DNA from: Pseudisothecium myosuroides | Taxonomy: Eukaryota; Streptophyta; Bryopsida; Hypnales; Lembophyllaceae | Direction of reading: 5' to 3' | NCBI GenBank assembly: GCA_951799445.1 | Contig: OX637296.1 | Span: 5,394,001-5,458,000, forward strand | DNA length: 64,000 bases | In this document: one piece after another, positions 47,100 to 59,605 of the stretch | Layout: the number at the start of each line of letters is the position of its first letter | Position numbering within the stretch: the first letter of the stretch is position 1 | Position numbers and translations under genes: made by a program | The notes under the pieces: generated by a model | Told to the model about the DNA's origin: nothing | The model's input: only the letters and a program-made list of their open reading frames with translations | Database searches by the model: none

Positions 47100-49296
47100 G
47101 TTGTCTATTATATTTGTGTCTACACTTGAAATTCTTATTCAATCTAATTGGACATCTCATTCAAAAGACAAAAACAAATTAAAAAAACCATTTGCTATAT
47201 ATAGTAGAACTTACATCCGAAGGTCATGATATTGAATGGGGATTGCATGAGGATAAAAATGTGCAACTTGTAAATATTCTCAACTAAAAGAAGCCTCTTG
47301 GGGATTAAATTCTTGCCCTTATTTTAAAAGACAAAAACAAATTAAAAAAAAACATTTGTAATTTGTTGTATTGAGTGGAATTCAAATCCAAAGGTCAAGA
47401 ATTTAATGGGGATTCAAGCATTAAAAAAAAAGGGCAAGTGTCAGAGTACGCAAAGTTCAAAAATGAAGAAAGTAGAATAGAATAGGGTTAAAGTAGTAAA
47501 AGTTTTTTCGCTTTTCGTATAGAAATAGGGAATTAGGAACAAAAGTTTAGGATCAGAGATTAAGTGTTTTCTAGACAGGCTAAAACTATAATTAGGTTTT
47601 CCGAAACCAAACGCAACTGCCAGCCGGAATCCGGAAGGTTCCGGAATTGTAGGAATTAGCCGATTTCCGGAATTTTAGGAAGTTCCGGATTTTTAGGGAG
47701 TTCTGGACTTTTAGGGATTAGCCGAGTTCCGGACTTTTAGGATTTGAACGACTTTCTGGTTTTTTCGGAACGGTCAGTAGGACCGTTGGCCAGGTTTTTA
47801 GTTGGACCGTTGGCCGGGTTTCTGGTGGCCGTTGGGGCTACCTTTCTGTGGGTTTTTAAGGGCAGGCCGGCTTGTTGGCCTGTCATTCCTTTTCCTTGTT
47901 CATTTAATCTAAAGCATTCAGGAAAGCACTCGTCGGATTATTCTCCTGCGTATTGCATCTATAGTCACTTGTGTGGCTGTGTAAGTGAGAGTGTGCAAGG
48001 GGAGGAGTCCGGATTCTTGGACTACCGGATTAGGCTGAGTGTGTTTTATGGATGAGTTTTTAGACTTGCGCAGTGAGAAAGTGGCGCCTTTAAATCGCTA
48101 GTACGGTAATCCGGTGGGGACCAAGTAGTGGTCCGGAAGCTAGTCCAGAATTCGCAGGGGCGGTTCCGTGCAGAGGTCAGCGACCGCCAAAGGAATATTT
48201 CCACCCACCGGAAGGCTAGTCAACCTCATGAGTGGTCGAGAGCTAGGAAGTCATTCCCTCAGTTCCGGAAGACCGGTGTCCGTTGTTGTAGTAAGGAGGA
48301 TCTAACGCTACCCTGTGTGACCAGCTTTTCGGATTAGCTACCCGGAAGTTGTGAGGATGCCACCCTGTTTACTCAGCTAGTTATATTCTTGGGGTTGTGT
48401 TTTGTATTTGTTTGTTTAATGAGAGTGGAGAGTGTGAGGAATATGAATGGTGAGTCCCTACCCCTCAGAAAGGGCAAGTGAGGACACTCTGAGGGTAAAA
48501 CAGGGGTATCGAAAACCGGCAAAGTTGAGAAGTGGAAATCGGAAACCGGATGAAACCGGATTCCGGATTGAAGAGAGATAACCAGATTTCGGGTGAGGAC
48601 GTATCCGGATTGGATTCCGGATAGCCGTTGTAGCCGAATCCGGATTGGATTCTGGATAGTCGTTGTAGCCAAATCTGGATCGGATTCCGGAAAGTGTTGT
48701 AACCGGAAAGAGAGTAAGACATTGAGACGGATTGCTTGGGTGTTTGGGAAGAGGTCCGGATACCCTTAGCTTGCAATAACAGACTAGAATCTCCTGGGAC
48801 GACATTTCGTGTTATCTTACCACATGTTTGTGTGTAAGGATACTTACGCCTAGATTACACGTACGACAGCAAGTTCTAAATATTCTCAACTAGAAAAAGC
48901 CTTGTGGGGATTAAATTCTTGACCTCGTTTTAAAAGGCACAAACAAATTAAAAAAAAACATTTGTAATTTGTTGTATTGAGTGGAACTCAAATCCAAAGG
49001 TCAAGAATTTAATGGGGATTCAAGCATTAAAAAAAAAGGGCAAATTCTAAATATTCTCAACTAGAAGAAGCCTTGTGGGGATTAAATTCTTGACCTCGTT
49101 TTAAAAGGCACAAACAAATTAAAAAAAAACATTTGTAATTTGTTGTATTGAGTGGAACTCAAATTCAAAGGTCAAGAATTTAATGGGGATTCAAGCATTA
49201 AAAAAAAGGGCAAGTTCTAAATATTCTCAACTAGAAGAAGCCTTGTGGGGATTAAATTCTTGACCTCGTTTTAAAAGGCACAAACAAATTAAAATG
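47100..49296. repeat. Tandem array of a 171-bp unit, interrupted by a TGTC element
   Basis: Units begin GCAA(G/A/C)TT then TAAATATTCTCAACTA and end in AAAAAAAAAGG. Starts are at 47263, 47434 (first five bases only, then the insertion), 48869, 49040 and 49210; a partial, diverged unit precedes 47263. Spacing is 170-171 bp. Units after the insertion are nearly identical while those before differ more. A 170-bp period is in the range of centromeric or other satellites, but only about four units are seen. Confidence 0.85.
47439..48868. mobile_element. TGTC...GACA element, 1430 bp, duplication GCAAG
   Basis: Begins TGTCAGAGTACGC and ends CACGTACGACA. GCAAG flanks both ends exactly (47434-47438 and 48869-48873). 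CCGGAAT/CCGGATT words are dense, as in copies A and B, but no ORF like theirs is present. It is probably a non-autonomous relative or a solo LTR of another family. It inserted after five bases of a 171-bp satellite unit. Confidence 0.8.
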
Positions 49297-49765
49297 GGAA
49301 GTCTATATTTTCTTGGGGATTCAAGGAACAAATGCCGAACGGCCGAACCATTGCATTTCAAAATCAAAGTATTTTCATTAAAAGAAGCCTTCATTGTGTA
49401 GGAATTAAGGAAAATCCTATTTGACCCTATTCCTAGTACCGCAACAAAAAATTTGCTAACTAATGTGAGGTTCAATGTTTGATATTAAAACAAAAGGCAA
49501 TCTTTCATTCCATTTCTTTCAAAAGAACAAAAACTAAATGTAATAAAAAGTTAGTTTTCTGTGTTTAGTATTCACTATACTCAATGTCTATAGTGTAAGG
49601 GTTAGGGTTTAGGGTATAGGGTTTATTACTTTATTTTAATTTAAAATATGTGAAAGAATAGCTGAAATTACCCTTCACTGCATTAAAGGTACATTAGATG
49701 CTTCTAGAATGAAGTGGCATTGTTTAAAGTCCCATCTGAAATCAATCGAATCCAATGTTCAGAGC
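49297..49765. other. Non-coding region with short telomere-like words
   Basis: Mostly AT-rich. GGGTTAGGGTTTAGGGTATA at about 49598-49619 resembles the plant telomere repeat TTTAGGG, but only about three degenerate units occur. Confidence 0.45.
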
Positions 49766-49769
49766 GAAT

Positions 49770-50090
49770 GGAGGCCCAGTACGACGGGCGGTCCGTGGGG
49801 TCGGGCGGCCGGCGGTCCGTGGTCGGTCGGTCGGTCGGGGAAGGCGCCGTCAGGCATCCGGCACGGACGGGGCAACCGCGGTCGGAGGCCCTCGGCGGTC
49901 GGGTCGTCCCCCGCCGTCCCCCGCCCGACCTGCCGACCGCTACGGTCGCCGGAAGCGTTTGGCCCGCGGTCGGCACCCGCATCCGCTGCCGAAGCGGTCC
50001 GCAGGCTCGGGGCCAGTCCGCGCGGTCCGCGGCCGGTTCGGCGGTGGTCGCGGTTTAGGTTTGGGGTCGGTCGGGTATAAGGGGGGACGG
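49770..50090 (+). promoter_or_regulatory. GC-rich tract 4 with TATAAGG at its gene-side edge
   Basis: About 320 bp of CGGTCGG, CCGCCGTCC and related words. TATAAGG at 50076-50082 lies 232 bp before the ATG at 50308. The tract's frames on both strands are compositional artefacts. Confidence 0.6.
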
Positions 50091-50307
50091 CCTCCTTGGA
50101 CTTCCTCACTTCTTCTCTCCTCCGACGCCAAGTTGGTTGTGCTACTGTTGCTATAAGCGCCAGTTGCTCCTACATGGTGGAGAATTGGGGTCATTGAGCT
50201 TTCATTACTGGGTTTTTTTCACAAATTCACTTGTGCACAGACATTGGAGGTCATTGGCGTGCAAAATTTATTTAATTTGAAGTGCCCGCAATTTGAATTT
50301 GCCAATC

Positions 50308-52341
50308 ATGAGGGGTGAAGGTGCTGTGGACATTGAGGGGATAACTTTAGTCACTGAGAAAAACAAGAAGGTTAAACCAAAGGGAGCGAAGCATGAGCTT
50401 CACTACAAGATTTTAGATGATCCAGAAATCAAAACCGAGAGCCAGTGGGAGGAAGAAAAAGCAGAGTATTGGACGTCCAAACTATGCAGGCAATATGTAA
50501 AAATGTACCACATTGACAAGTTGTGGCCTCGGGATTCGCACGACAGTCACACAAAGGCTTTCGGTTGTAAGCCATGGACTTGCAACAACGATGATTTTGT
50601 CCATCGATCGAAGGAAGTGTGGCGGGCCCTCTTTGGAGATAAGGCAATGAGTAAGGGGTACATAAACTACAGTTTGGGGTGTATGGTGTACGCGGAACTC
50701 ATATTGAACCGCAAGGTGGATTGGAGCACGTTTCCGCTGACAACGCAGGCTCCACTTTTAATTGGAAAAGATGAAAAAGATATTCCGCATGTGCCCAATC
50801 ATGACGCTGAACAAGAAAAAATATTAAAAAATACTACAGCCTTTGTGTCCGAGGCCTTGGAGGAAACAAGCAATTCATTACAGTTTGGTTCTCCAACGGA
50901 ATTGAACAATGTCTCTTCGGTAGGTACAGAAATAGAGATATTCTCGACTCCTCTAACAAAAATGAACAATGCTTCCGTGGGAGGTGCGGAAAGAGAGGTC
51001 TTCTCAACTCCCCCAACAACCGTGAGCACTGCTGCTGTGGGAGGTGCAATTGGAAAGGTGTCCTCAAATCCCCAGAGGACCGTGAGCAGTGCTCCTATGG
51101 GAGGTGCAAAAAAAAAGGTGTTCTCCACTCCCCTGACGACCGTGAGCAGAGCAGGTGTGGGAGGTGCAGAAAAAAAGGTCCTTCAAGCTCCCCTATCGAA
51201 ATTGAACAATGTGGTCATGGAAGGTGCAATAGGAGAGGTGTTCTCAACTCCCCCGACAAAAGTAGGCAGTGCCTCCTCGGGAGGTATAAAGGGAGAGTTG
51301 TTTATCACTCCGCAAACAAAACAAAGTAGTGTCTTCTCGTTTGCTGCGATGGGAGAGGGGTTGACATCCACCCCAATTTTGGCAACCGTACTAGGTCGGG
51401 ATTTTCCTCCAAAGAAGGACAACTTTGCGATACCAAACAAGGCAGCTTCTTTACCACGAAAAGAGGTCGATGCCAGAGAAGTGGCAAAGGCGTATGCCCA
51501 AATTGATAGTCTTATAGAGAGCAATGCTCTAGACCCCCTAATGTACACACCTCCTTCTACTTCCTTGCCAATGAGTCCAGTCATAAGCCCAGAAATGGAG
51601 GTGCAACTGCCACGAAGAAACGGAAAAGAACACAAGGACGTGGCCGAAAATTCTACCACTGATTTTATAGAGATTTGCAACGAGCATCCGCATTTGTTAG
51701 GCATCAATGATGTTGCTCTTCGGCAATTCTGTCAAATGCCGAGTGCTGACGAGCTAGAGTATTTGCTGGAGTGTGATGAGTGTCTGAAAAAACTTGAAGA
51801 AGGCACACCCGTCAAGAGCCCGAACAACAAGGCCAGTAGTTCTATATTCCATGAAGGGGGATCCGCCAAGCCAACCATTGCGGAAACAACTTACCAATTG
51901 ACGTCTTCAGCTCGTATTGTATGTCAAACTGTCCCCAAGCTTATTGAGTTGGCTTCGGTATTTTCTACAATGTCGCCTGCACTTCTGACTGGTGCCTTGT
52001 CTTTCTTGGATTTCACTAAGTCTTGGGTGCCAGTTCTAGACGACAAAGTCAGCCCAACAAACACATTCAGTGGCTTAGAGTCAGAGAATATGAAGTTGAG
52101 GGCAAAGTGTAAGGACTTGATACAAAAGTGGAAGATGGAGAAGAAGCTCGTGAAGCGCAAGAATGCTGAAGTGCTTGCACAGGCGGATGTAATTGACCGA
52201 ATGGACACGGTTATCACTTAGTTGTGTGAAATGAGACCCACAAGAACCAAACCTCGAGCAGTGCCGTTGGACGAGATAGCAAAAACTGGTCCGTCGAGGC
52301 CGCCTAAGGTAGTGTATTTGGATGACGATGAGGACACTTGC
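50308..52341 (+). pseudogene. CKKYIKM-domain gene 2, 5' part, with eight 20-aa repeats
   Basis: Start chosen at ATG 50308 (MRGEGAVDIEG). The N-terminal core (about residues 45-160) matches gene 1 in motif order. Next are about eight tandem units of 20 residues with consensus xxVGGAxxxVFSTPxTxV (DNA period 60 bp, about 50899-51370). A middle region has a helical part (FIEICNEHPHLLGINDVALR), and the C-terminal part is coiled-coil-like (LESENMKLRAKCKDLIQKWK). A TAG at 52219 ends the ORF, but the same frame stays open to 52341, where element copy B begins at a codon boundary. The gene then appears to resume at 60637. Function unknown; a scaffold role is a guess from repeats plus coiled coil. Confidence 0.65.
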
Positions 52342-52572
52342 TGTCGCAGTGTAAATTTTTGGTTTTTCTAAGTTACTTAAAATTTGGAACGGAAACCGTA
52401 GCCAGGGATCCAGATTCGAGTAAAGAGGTAACAGGAAACCGGAATTTAACTATGGAACGAAATTAGTGGACAATCCAGATTCGATCGGAATCTTACTCGG
52501 ATTAGAGTTGGAGCGGATCCGATTTGGATCGGATTAGGTCAGGAACGGATTTTGTTATGATGACAGATCAGA

Positions 52573-52580
52573 CTATAAAT
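52573..52580 (+). promoter_or_regulatory. TATA box of element copy B (TATAAATA)
   Basis: Located 231 bp from the element's left end, exactly as in copy A, and 293 bp before ATG 52866. Confidence 0.6.
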
Positions 52581-52865
52581 AGGATGACCAATCCAATTGC
52601 CACTCTTTTTCAAACTTTGTTTGCTGGAAAGCGTTCTCTCTGCGCGTATTTAGCTCTCTTCCCAGCGCTTTGCTTTCTTGTTTTGTGAGTGTGATTGTGA
52701 GCGTGTTAGTGTGTTAGTGGATAGGGGTGCACAGTGTGTTAGTGTGTGCTGCAGGATTAGTGCTTTTCCGGTTGAGATCGGAGGAGAGAAGTGAGGAAAC
52801 GGGACGTGCGGCTAGGAGAGAGAAAGGTAGCCTCCGTGAAAATCCGGTTAGCATAGCGCGTGTCC

Positions 52866-54635
52866 ATGCCTCAACTCCGCAAGAGTAGAACAGGGCCGTC
52901 CAGTTCATCTGCAGTAGAGGTTAAACTCCGAAAGGTGAGTCCGGTCATTCCCTCAGGAGAAGAGGAGAAGACCAACCTCATAGAAGATCTCGCCACGATG
53001 GGCTGCGGAGGACTGATAGATAAACCCTGGGGTTTTTGAGAGGATCGGATGGTTCGAGAGCTGTTGGGGAAACTCTCGAATCAGTTCGACAACACCATCC
53101 GCGGAATTCCGGGCAGTTGGACGGAAGAGATGTAGAGGTCAGTATACGACTTCCGGTCGGGAGGTCGAGGGATGGCCACCTCGAAGGAGGGATACACCCA
53201 GGGGAAGTTCCGGAGCAACGTGGACTCAAAGGATGGGCATGCGGTCATGGACTGTTTGGATGACCGGCATCGCAATCTTTTGTAGTTTCTGGTTCCGATC
53301 ATCCATCCGGAGAAGCCGACGAGGGTGATGATAGTCATCGGGAACCTGATTTTTGGAGCCCTGAGCGGGGAACGGAAAGTAGACTGGGCCCGGATCTTTT
53401 CCGATCTGGTAGGCCGTCTGGTTCCAAAGATCGGAGGAAGTAGGCCTACACCACTGAGCCCCTACATCTTCCATCTTTACAAGCACAACCAGCTCCTCAC
53501 GGAGACGGAGGAGAAGGAGTGGACTACTCAGGAAGTACTCCTGAAGTATGGAGAATCGGAAACGGAGGACAAGCAGGAGGACGGATCCGGTTCCGAAGAA
53601 GAAGAAGAGGAGGAGCAACACCGGCCGCAGAACAAGCGGCAGAAGACGACGCCCCCTCACCGGAGAGGAACCCCAACTCCTCCGGGTGAGACATCCAACC
53701 CTGGGAAGAAATCGGAATTTGAAGGACCGGGTTCTTCTGGATCGGATCCGATGGATCCGTTCAACCAACTGATCAACATCTTAAGTGATGTGCGAGCGGA
53801 CTGGGCGCTCAAGAAGTTGGTTTTGATCTAGATCGGAGAACTGGTGGGCGCACCAGCAAATAGCAACCTCTCGGCAGTGGTTGCAGAGTACATCTCCAGC
53901 CCGGATGAGATCCAGAAACAGGAAGCGGAGATTTGACGTCTTTAGAAGGAAAATGAGGCGTTGAAGACATAACTTTTCGTCCTCAAGGAGGACATGACCA
54001 CCACACGGGAGATGGCGGAGGCAACTCGAAAAGTAGCAGAGGAGGTGAAGGCCACTTTTGGGGAAACCGGAGAGGTCGCCACCAAGGCAAAGCTGTTTGA
54101 TGAGGGAGTACTCAAGGACAAGAAGATATCCGGAGCCCGGTTGGTTCGGATCTTGACTGACTACTCCGAGAAGGTAGAATTGGTAATGGTGGAAGCACGG
54201 GAAGCAGCAGACCAGATGGAGGTAAGCAGTTGGAAGTTGACCGGATCGATGTTCTCCAGGGATTTCCGTCTCTCGGATCTCTCGATACGGAATCTTTCCC
54301 GAACGTTGGCATTCAGACGGAGGGGAAGGATCGGACTCCCTAGTCAAAGAAGAGTGGGAGGAAACTCGCGAACACCATCAACTTGGATTCATCGCCGGGG
54401 TTTGATCTCCCAGAACGTGAAGCCGGGGAGCGGAACCGGAATCTGACAGAAGTCTTCGACCAGCTGGGAACGGAAACGCCCGGGAGTCCCACACTGAACC
54501 AGGGTTAGGATCAAAGTATGGATCAGACCCCGGATCAGGGTGCAGACCAAGGTCTAGATCAGAGCGTGGACCAAGGTTTGGACCAAGTTATGGACAAAGG
54601 AACGGATCAAGGAGTAGATCCGGTTATGATAGGTT
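52866..54635 (+). pseudogene. Element copy B gene, inactivated by stops
   Basis: Same gene as in copy A, from ATG 52866 (MPQLRKSRTGPSSSS). It keeps the block lost by the 14-base deletion in copy A, reading GSDPMDPFNQLINILSDV without a frameshift. Stops include TGA near 53037, TAG near 53151 and 53283, TAG near 53829, and several in the coiled-coil region near 53933-53972. The frame also shifts near 54250-54290. Conserved blocks GNLIFGALSGERKVDWARIF, LSPYIFHLYKHNQLLT and LVRILTDYSEKVELVMVEA are shared with copy A almost unchanged. It is not functional. Confidence 0.65.
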
Positions 54636-54889
54636 AGTTAGGACTTTAGTTTTTTAAATATTTTTTAGGATGGTGTGGGCACTAGATTACCCACCCTTGA
54701 TAATCGAGCAAACACCGACCAGGTTCTATGCCTTTATCCACATTTTTAATATATGGGGGTGATGTGAGCGCGGTCCACTATGCCTTCCAAGCAATGGATC
54801 TTTTTTGCTAACGTTTCCTAAGTGTCGTGGATGGCAACGAATAATTAGAATGCATGTAGTGACTCACAAGGTAACTGCAATGCTCAGGG

Positions 54890-55900
54890 GTAATGCTAAA
54901 ATTCTAACTCCCTAACTATCTATCCTATGTCAAGGGTAGACTGGGTAGTTGGCGTCATTTCTAATGTTCCTACTATGTAAAAAAGGGAATCCCTATGTTC
55001 CTTCCATGAACCTCTAAGACTATCTTGGGTTTTTGAACTCCACCTAGAAGTTCTACTTTTAAAAGTTATCCCTAAAGTTTCAACTCTTACTCTAACTTTC
55101 AACTTCTAAGTGTACTCTAGGGTTTTAGCTTCCCAAACTAATTAGAGAATTTAACTTCAAAATTTAATGCTACCATTTGACTTTGTTTTGACTTTTGATT
55201 CCGAGTTTTTACTCCTAAATTAACTCTAAAATTTACCTTCTAAAGTTAACTCTATGTTTTGACTTTAACTTCAAGTTTTCACTTCCCTATTTTATTCTAA
55301 ATTTACCTTCTACATATAACTCTAGGTTTTTTACTTTTAACTCTAAATTTTTTCTTCTAAAATTAATCCCAAATTTTAACCTCTAGGTTTGACTCTACGT
55401 TTTCATTTTTGACTTTAGATTTTTCTACTTCCAACTAACTCTAAGATTTTCCCTCTAAATCTAACTATAACTTTTCACTTTTCACTTTAGCTTTTTACTC
55501 TAACTTTTTACTTCCCAATTGACTCTAAAGTTTAACCTTTAATTTTAATCTTAACTTTTGACTTTAGGCTTTTGACTTTCTACTTCCCAATTTAATCCTA
55601 TTGTTTTAATCCTAGATTAACTCAAATTTCGAATTTCTTACTTCAAGATCTAACTCCTATTTCTACTCGTAATTTCTACCTTCTAATTTTAGTCTAAAGT
55701 TTTTACGTTTAATTTCTACTTCTTACTCAAAATTTTTACTCCTAATTAACCCTAACTTCCTTTTCTAAACTACCCTAAGGTTTCACTAGGAATTTTAACC
55801 CCCTAAGTTAAACTTCCAAATTAATTCTACTTTTTAGCTTCCCAAAGTTAACTCTAGATTTTGACCTTGGAATTTTAACTTTAAGAAATAAAAATGTAAA
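54890..55900. repeat. Degenerate low-complexity field of AACTCTA(A)NTTTTNACTT words
   Basis: About 1 kb built from irregular repeats of words like 'taactctaaattttnactt' with 15-25 bp spacing. No frame is open. It looks like an eroded short-period tandem repeat. Confidence 0.6.
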
Positions 55901-57489
55901 TTGATTCGAATTCTACCCGCTAATTAATCCCTAATTCTAATCCTAAATTCTCTTGCTAATTTAAACCCCTAAGTTCCGTCCATGATTCTTTTTGGATGAA
56001 TTTTACTCAAAATTCCTCCGTCCTACCCCCTACCGCTTAACTTAGCCTAACGCGGTCAGTTTACGGTCGAATCTTAATTATAAGATGTTTTCGGAAACCT
56101 CTATTCCTAATCTATAACTTTTTGAATCTAAACTTCTAATTTGCACTAATCTCGGATGCTAATCACGCTCTAAGGGCTGATTAGGAAAATAAATGCTAAT
56201 TAGGGAGGAAACATCAAAGATTAAATCAAAAACTCACCTCTTCACTACCGGTGTCGGAAATAATTTTGTCCATGTCCACGTGTACATCCTCACGCTCCAT
56301 GGTAGTCTTTGGCTTTATTTTGAATTTTTTCCAAGCTCACCGCTTATTTAGAAAATGTTACAATTTTTGATGATCTAAACTCTCTCTTTCCCTTCCTCCT
56401 TTCTTTTCTTTCTTCCTCTTTCTTCTACACTAACACTATTCCACCTAAGCTTTTATGAGTCTTACACTATGGTTTCAAACTCCGAGAAGGGTTTAAATGC
56501 TCCTCCTACCCTCTTACACAACTTTGCTTTGTGTCATCCTAATCCTCCTCTCAACGGTCACCACAAATTTCCAAGATTTCTTCCTAAAGCCTACCTAGCC
56601 TAAACCTAGGTCACTATTTATCATCTCTCACCTTTCCTTGCCTACTTCTTCTTCTCCTTCCCTAGTCTCCTTCCATTGTGTGTAGGTGTGAGTGGTGAGA
56701 GAAAACGATTTCGTGTGCAGGTACGGTGGTGCTCCGCTCTCTTCTTCCTCCTTCCTTCCGTATTTTTATTGGCCCTAATTCTACTTCACCCCTGCTTAGC
56801 ACTCAATTAGTCCAACATTCTTTTAGTTTGCTTTATCTTTGTTTGTATTTTAGTTTGAGAGAACCAAAATTTGAAACAAAAAAAAAGGAATCAAAATTTG
56901 GGAGGAGCCCGGTTGCCCCACCGAGAGCCTACTGTCCCACTGAGAGCCTGTTGTCCAACCGGAGTCTGCCTGGCCCTTCCCGGCTGGCTGGCTGGCTGGG
57001 GGGGTCGGAATTTTAATTTTAATTTTAATTTTTTTAAATTATTTTTTTTAAAAACGAAACTTCTGATTTCTGATGGGATGCTGGTTGGGATGCTGGTTTC
57101 GGATGCTGGCTGGATCTGGTTTCGGATGCTGGACTAGATGCTGGCTTCGGATCTAGATTTTTGCTAAGGCGGGAAAAGACTGGATTTTTGGCTAAGGCTA
57201 TTTTAAGACTGGATTTTTGCTAAGGCTATTTTAATACTGAATTGTTGGCTAAAGCTAGGGGGAAATAAAACCTCGGGGGTACTAAACTCACTAAGACCTT
57301 GGGAAACAACTAAACTAAATAAAACTTTGGAAGACACTACACTCGATAAGTGCAAAGGAACCTACATATCTTGGAAGCTAAACTCTAGAGGTTTCCACAA
57401 AGGTCTTGGAAACTAGACTTTGGAATCTAAGGCTATGGAGGTTCAAAGCTTCGCCGTCTAAGAGTATTTTAACACACACTGTAGGACTT

Positions 57490-57740
57490 GACGTTGTCAC
57501 TAGTTCAAAGCTTCGCCGTCGCATTGAGGGATCCACGCAACAAGGGGGATATTAGAAGAAGATAGAAAAGACAAACTTAAAAACACATGTGACAAAGCCA
57601 AAGCTTTGCCGTCCCGAGAGGGGGTCCACACAACAAGGGGGATATTAGAAGAAAATAGAAAAGACAAACTTAGAAACACATGTGACAAAACCAAAGCTTC
57701 GCCGTCTCGAGGGGGGGTCCACGCAACAAGGGAAAGATTA
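57490..57740. repeat. Tandem repeat of about 105 bp, roughly 2.5 copies
   Basis: Units contain AAGCTT(C/T)GCCGTC, a GAGGG-rich run, then CCACGCAACAAGG, ATTAGAAGAA and ACACATGTGACAAA. Unit starts are near 57501, 57604 and 57693. It lies inside the TG...CA insertion. Confidence 0.7.
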
Positions 57741-59597
57741 GAAGAGGATGAGGACACATAAGTGAGGAAAAACACACGTTTTAGTACACGTAAAGACACA
57801 CAACTTCACAAGCTAAAGGCCCCCCAAAGCGGCATCGCCAAGGTACGGTGGAGGGTGACTTTAGGATTAGGACATGACCCCAAAAGATTCCTAAACTCAC
57901 AAGTTAGCTCACAAAGGAACAACAAGAGAGAAACAAGGACTCTTAACTCGTAACAAGGATATAACAAACGCACGAGAAGTACACAAGGCAAGATAGAAGG
58001 ACCCCCAAGGACCTTCAAAGCTTGAAATCTAACAACAATGGAACAAAAAGCGCTCCAAAAACACCGTAGAGGTTTTTGGCTTCAAACGCCAAAATATCCA
58101 AAGCAAATTGGACCCATGAACCCAAACAAAAGTGAGGGGGTGTTTTAGAGAGAGAAATGAGGCCCTTATATAGGTTTCCCAAGGGCTCACCCCTCTCTCT
58201 AAAGCTCTAAGGTAACCTTATCAACGGGGATTTTCATCCTCATCCTCAAAGATTTTCATCCTACATCCTAAATTTCTACTTCTACCATCTATGCTGGACC
58301 AACATCCTAACTTTTGGAGATTAGCTCCAATCGCCAAACGGATTGCGCTGTTGGATCCAGATCGCCGTGTTTAGTCCTAAAACTCCCTATCCCTTGTACC
58401 GAGGCCAAAAACCCATCGTAAGCTAATTTAGTTTAAAAACCAAATCGTGGTAAAATCCTAGATCTTGGAGGTCTCCTATTTTGAGAAATGTGAATAGCGT
58501 AGGGTCTCTGGTAGATGCGAGAGAGTCGGGAAGGACTTTTGGTTGACTTCGTTTCGCCATCGTATGGTCCCGGAATGCGGGTCAACGTGGCGGGGACCCC
58601 GCCACGTGGTTAATTCTCGAGGAATCTTGCCGGTTCGGGTACTTGCCGCTATCAGAATGTCGTGAAACTTCACGGAGCGCATTATTAACATAAAACAAGC
58701 TAGTCTAATTTTTAGTGAGATTTTATTGTAACCTGGTTAATTTCCATGAAATTCCCGTTGGAGGTTAGGAGGGTTGACCACCCGGAAAAGGTTCTTTTGC
58801 AAGTCGGAAGATGCCGGGATTTTTCACGTGACCTCTCAGGGAGTCGCATGAAAGACGTGCGGATGTGTTTCCGTACCTGGCACGATTGGTCAATGGAGAT
58901 TCAAAACTGGCCATCTCCTCGAATTAGCGACGGTGCGGGAATCTTTTGCAGGTGGAGGAATCTTGGCAAACCGATTTCGCCGTTGGACTCCTAGCATGGG
59001 ATTCCCCCGAGAACACGATCCCTGGGCTGTAGATTCCTCCACGGGCCCAGTCTTGCGTGAGTGGCTTCTGCATGCTAACAATTGGGATTTTGGGAATTCG
59101 TCGATCTAATGGGGAATTCTAAATCTAACTCTAGGACCCGACCTAGTGGCCTCGCTTTGGATCCCTCGGACCGACCTAGCCATGAATCGCCACATTCATG
59201 GTGGGATTTAGCCCTTTTGGGGCTGTGTGACTCGAATCCTCCAAATCTAACCTTTTTGTTATTTCTATATTATTTTTAGGCAAGGTTTGGGAGATTCTAA
59301 GTAAAAAACACAAATCTAGACCAAATACTATAATGGATATGACACAACCCTATTTCGGTTCTACACTCTTTTTATGGTTTTTTCTATACTTTTATCAACT
59401 TTAAATTGCAAATTTCCAAAAAAATAATTCTACGAGTCTTAAGTGACAAATTGGGAGCTCACAAATGGACCGGACCAGATTTGATCTGGTCGAACTGGTT
59501 AGGATCGGATTTTATCCGGTCTGACCGGCTCGGCAGGGACCGAAAGTTCCGCGCGGACTTTCTGGGTCCCCTTTTTGTTGACTTTGAGTTTTAAATG

Positions 59598-59605
59598 TAT
59601 ATAAG
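59598..59605 (+). promoter_or_regulatory. Second TATA-like motif of copy B (TATATAAG)
   Basis: TATATAAGTCAGTCTCTGC sits about 1 kb from the right end of copy B. The equivalent site in copy A is TATATTAGTCAG. If active it would fire rightward toward the interrupted gene's 3' part. Confidence 0.4.

Larger units (their letters stand above)
54674..59463. mobile_element. 4.8 kb TG...CA insertion inside copy B (LTR-like, non-coding)
   Basis: Comparison with copy A places the junctions. The insert begins TGTGGGCAC and ends GAGCTCACA, so it has TG...CA ends. Flanks are GATGG (54669-54673) and AATGG (59464-59468), one transition apart. No polymerase or other recognisable ORF is present. Notable contents are a 1 kb low-complexity field (54890-55900), a tandem repeat (57490-57740), and a pyrimidine-rich area (56380-56680). 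It could be a large solo LTR or a LARD-type element. Confidence 0.65.

Noticed and set aside
49598..49619. Possible telomere or interstitial telomeric array
   Set aside because: Only about three degenerate TTTAGGG-like units; too short to call.
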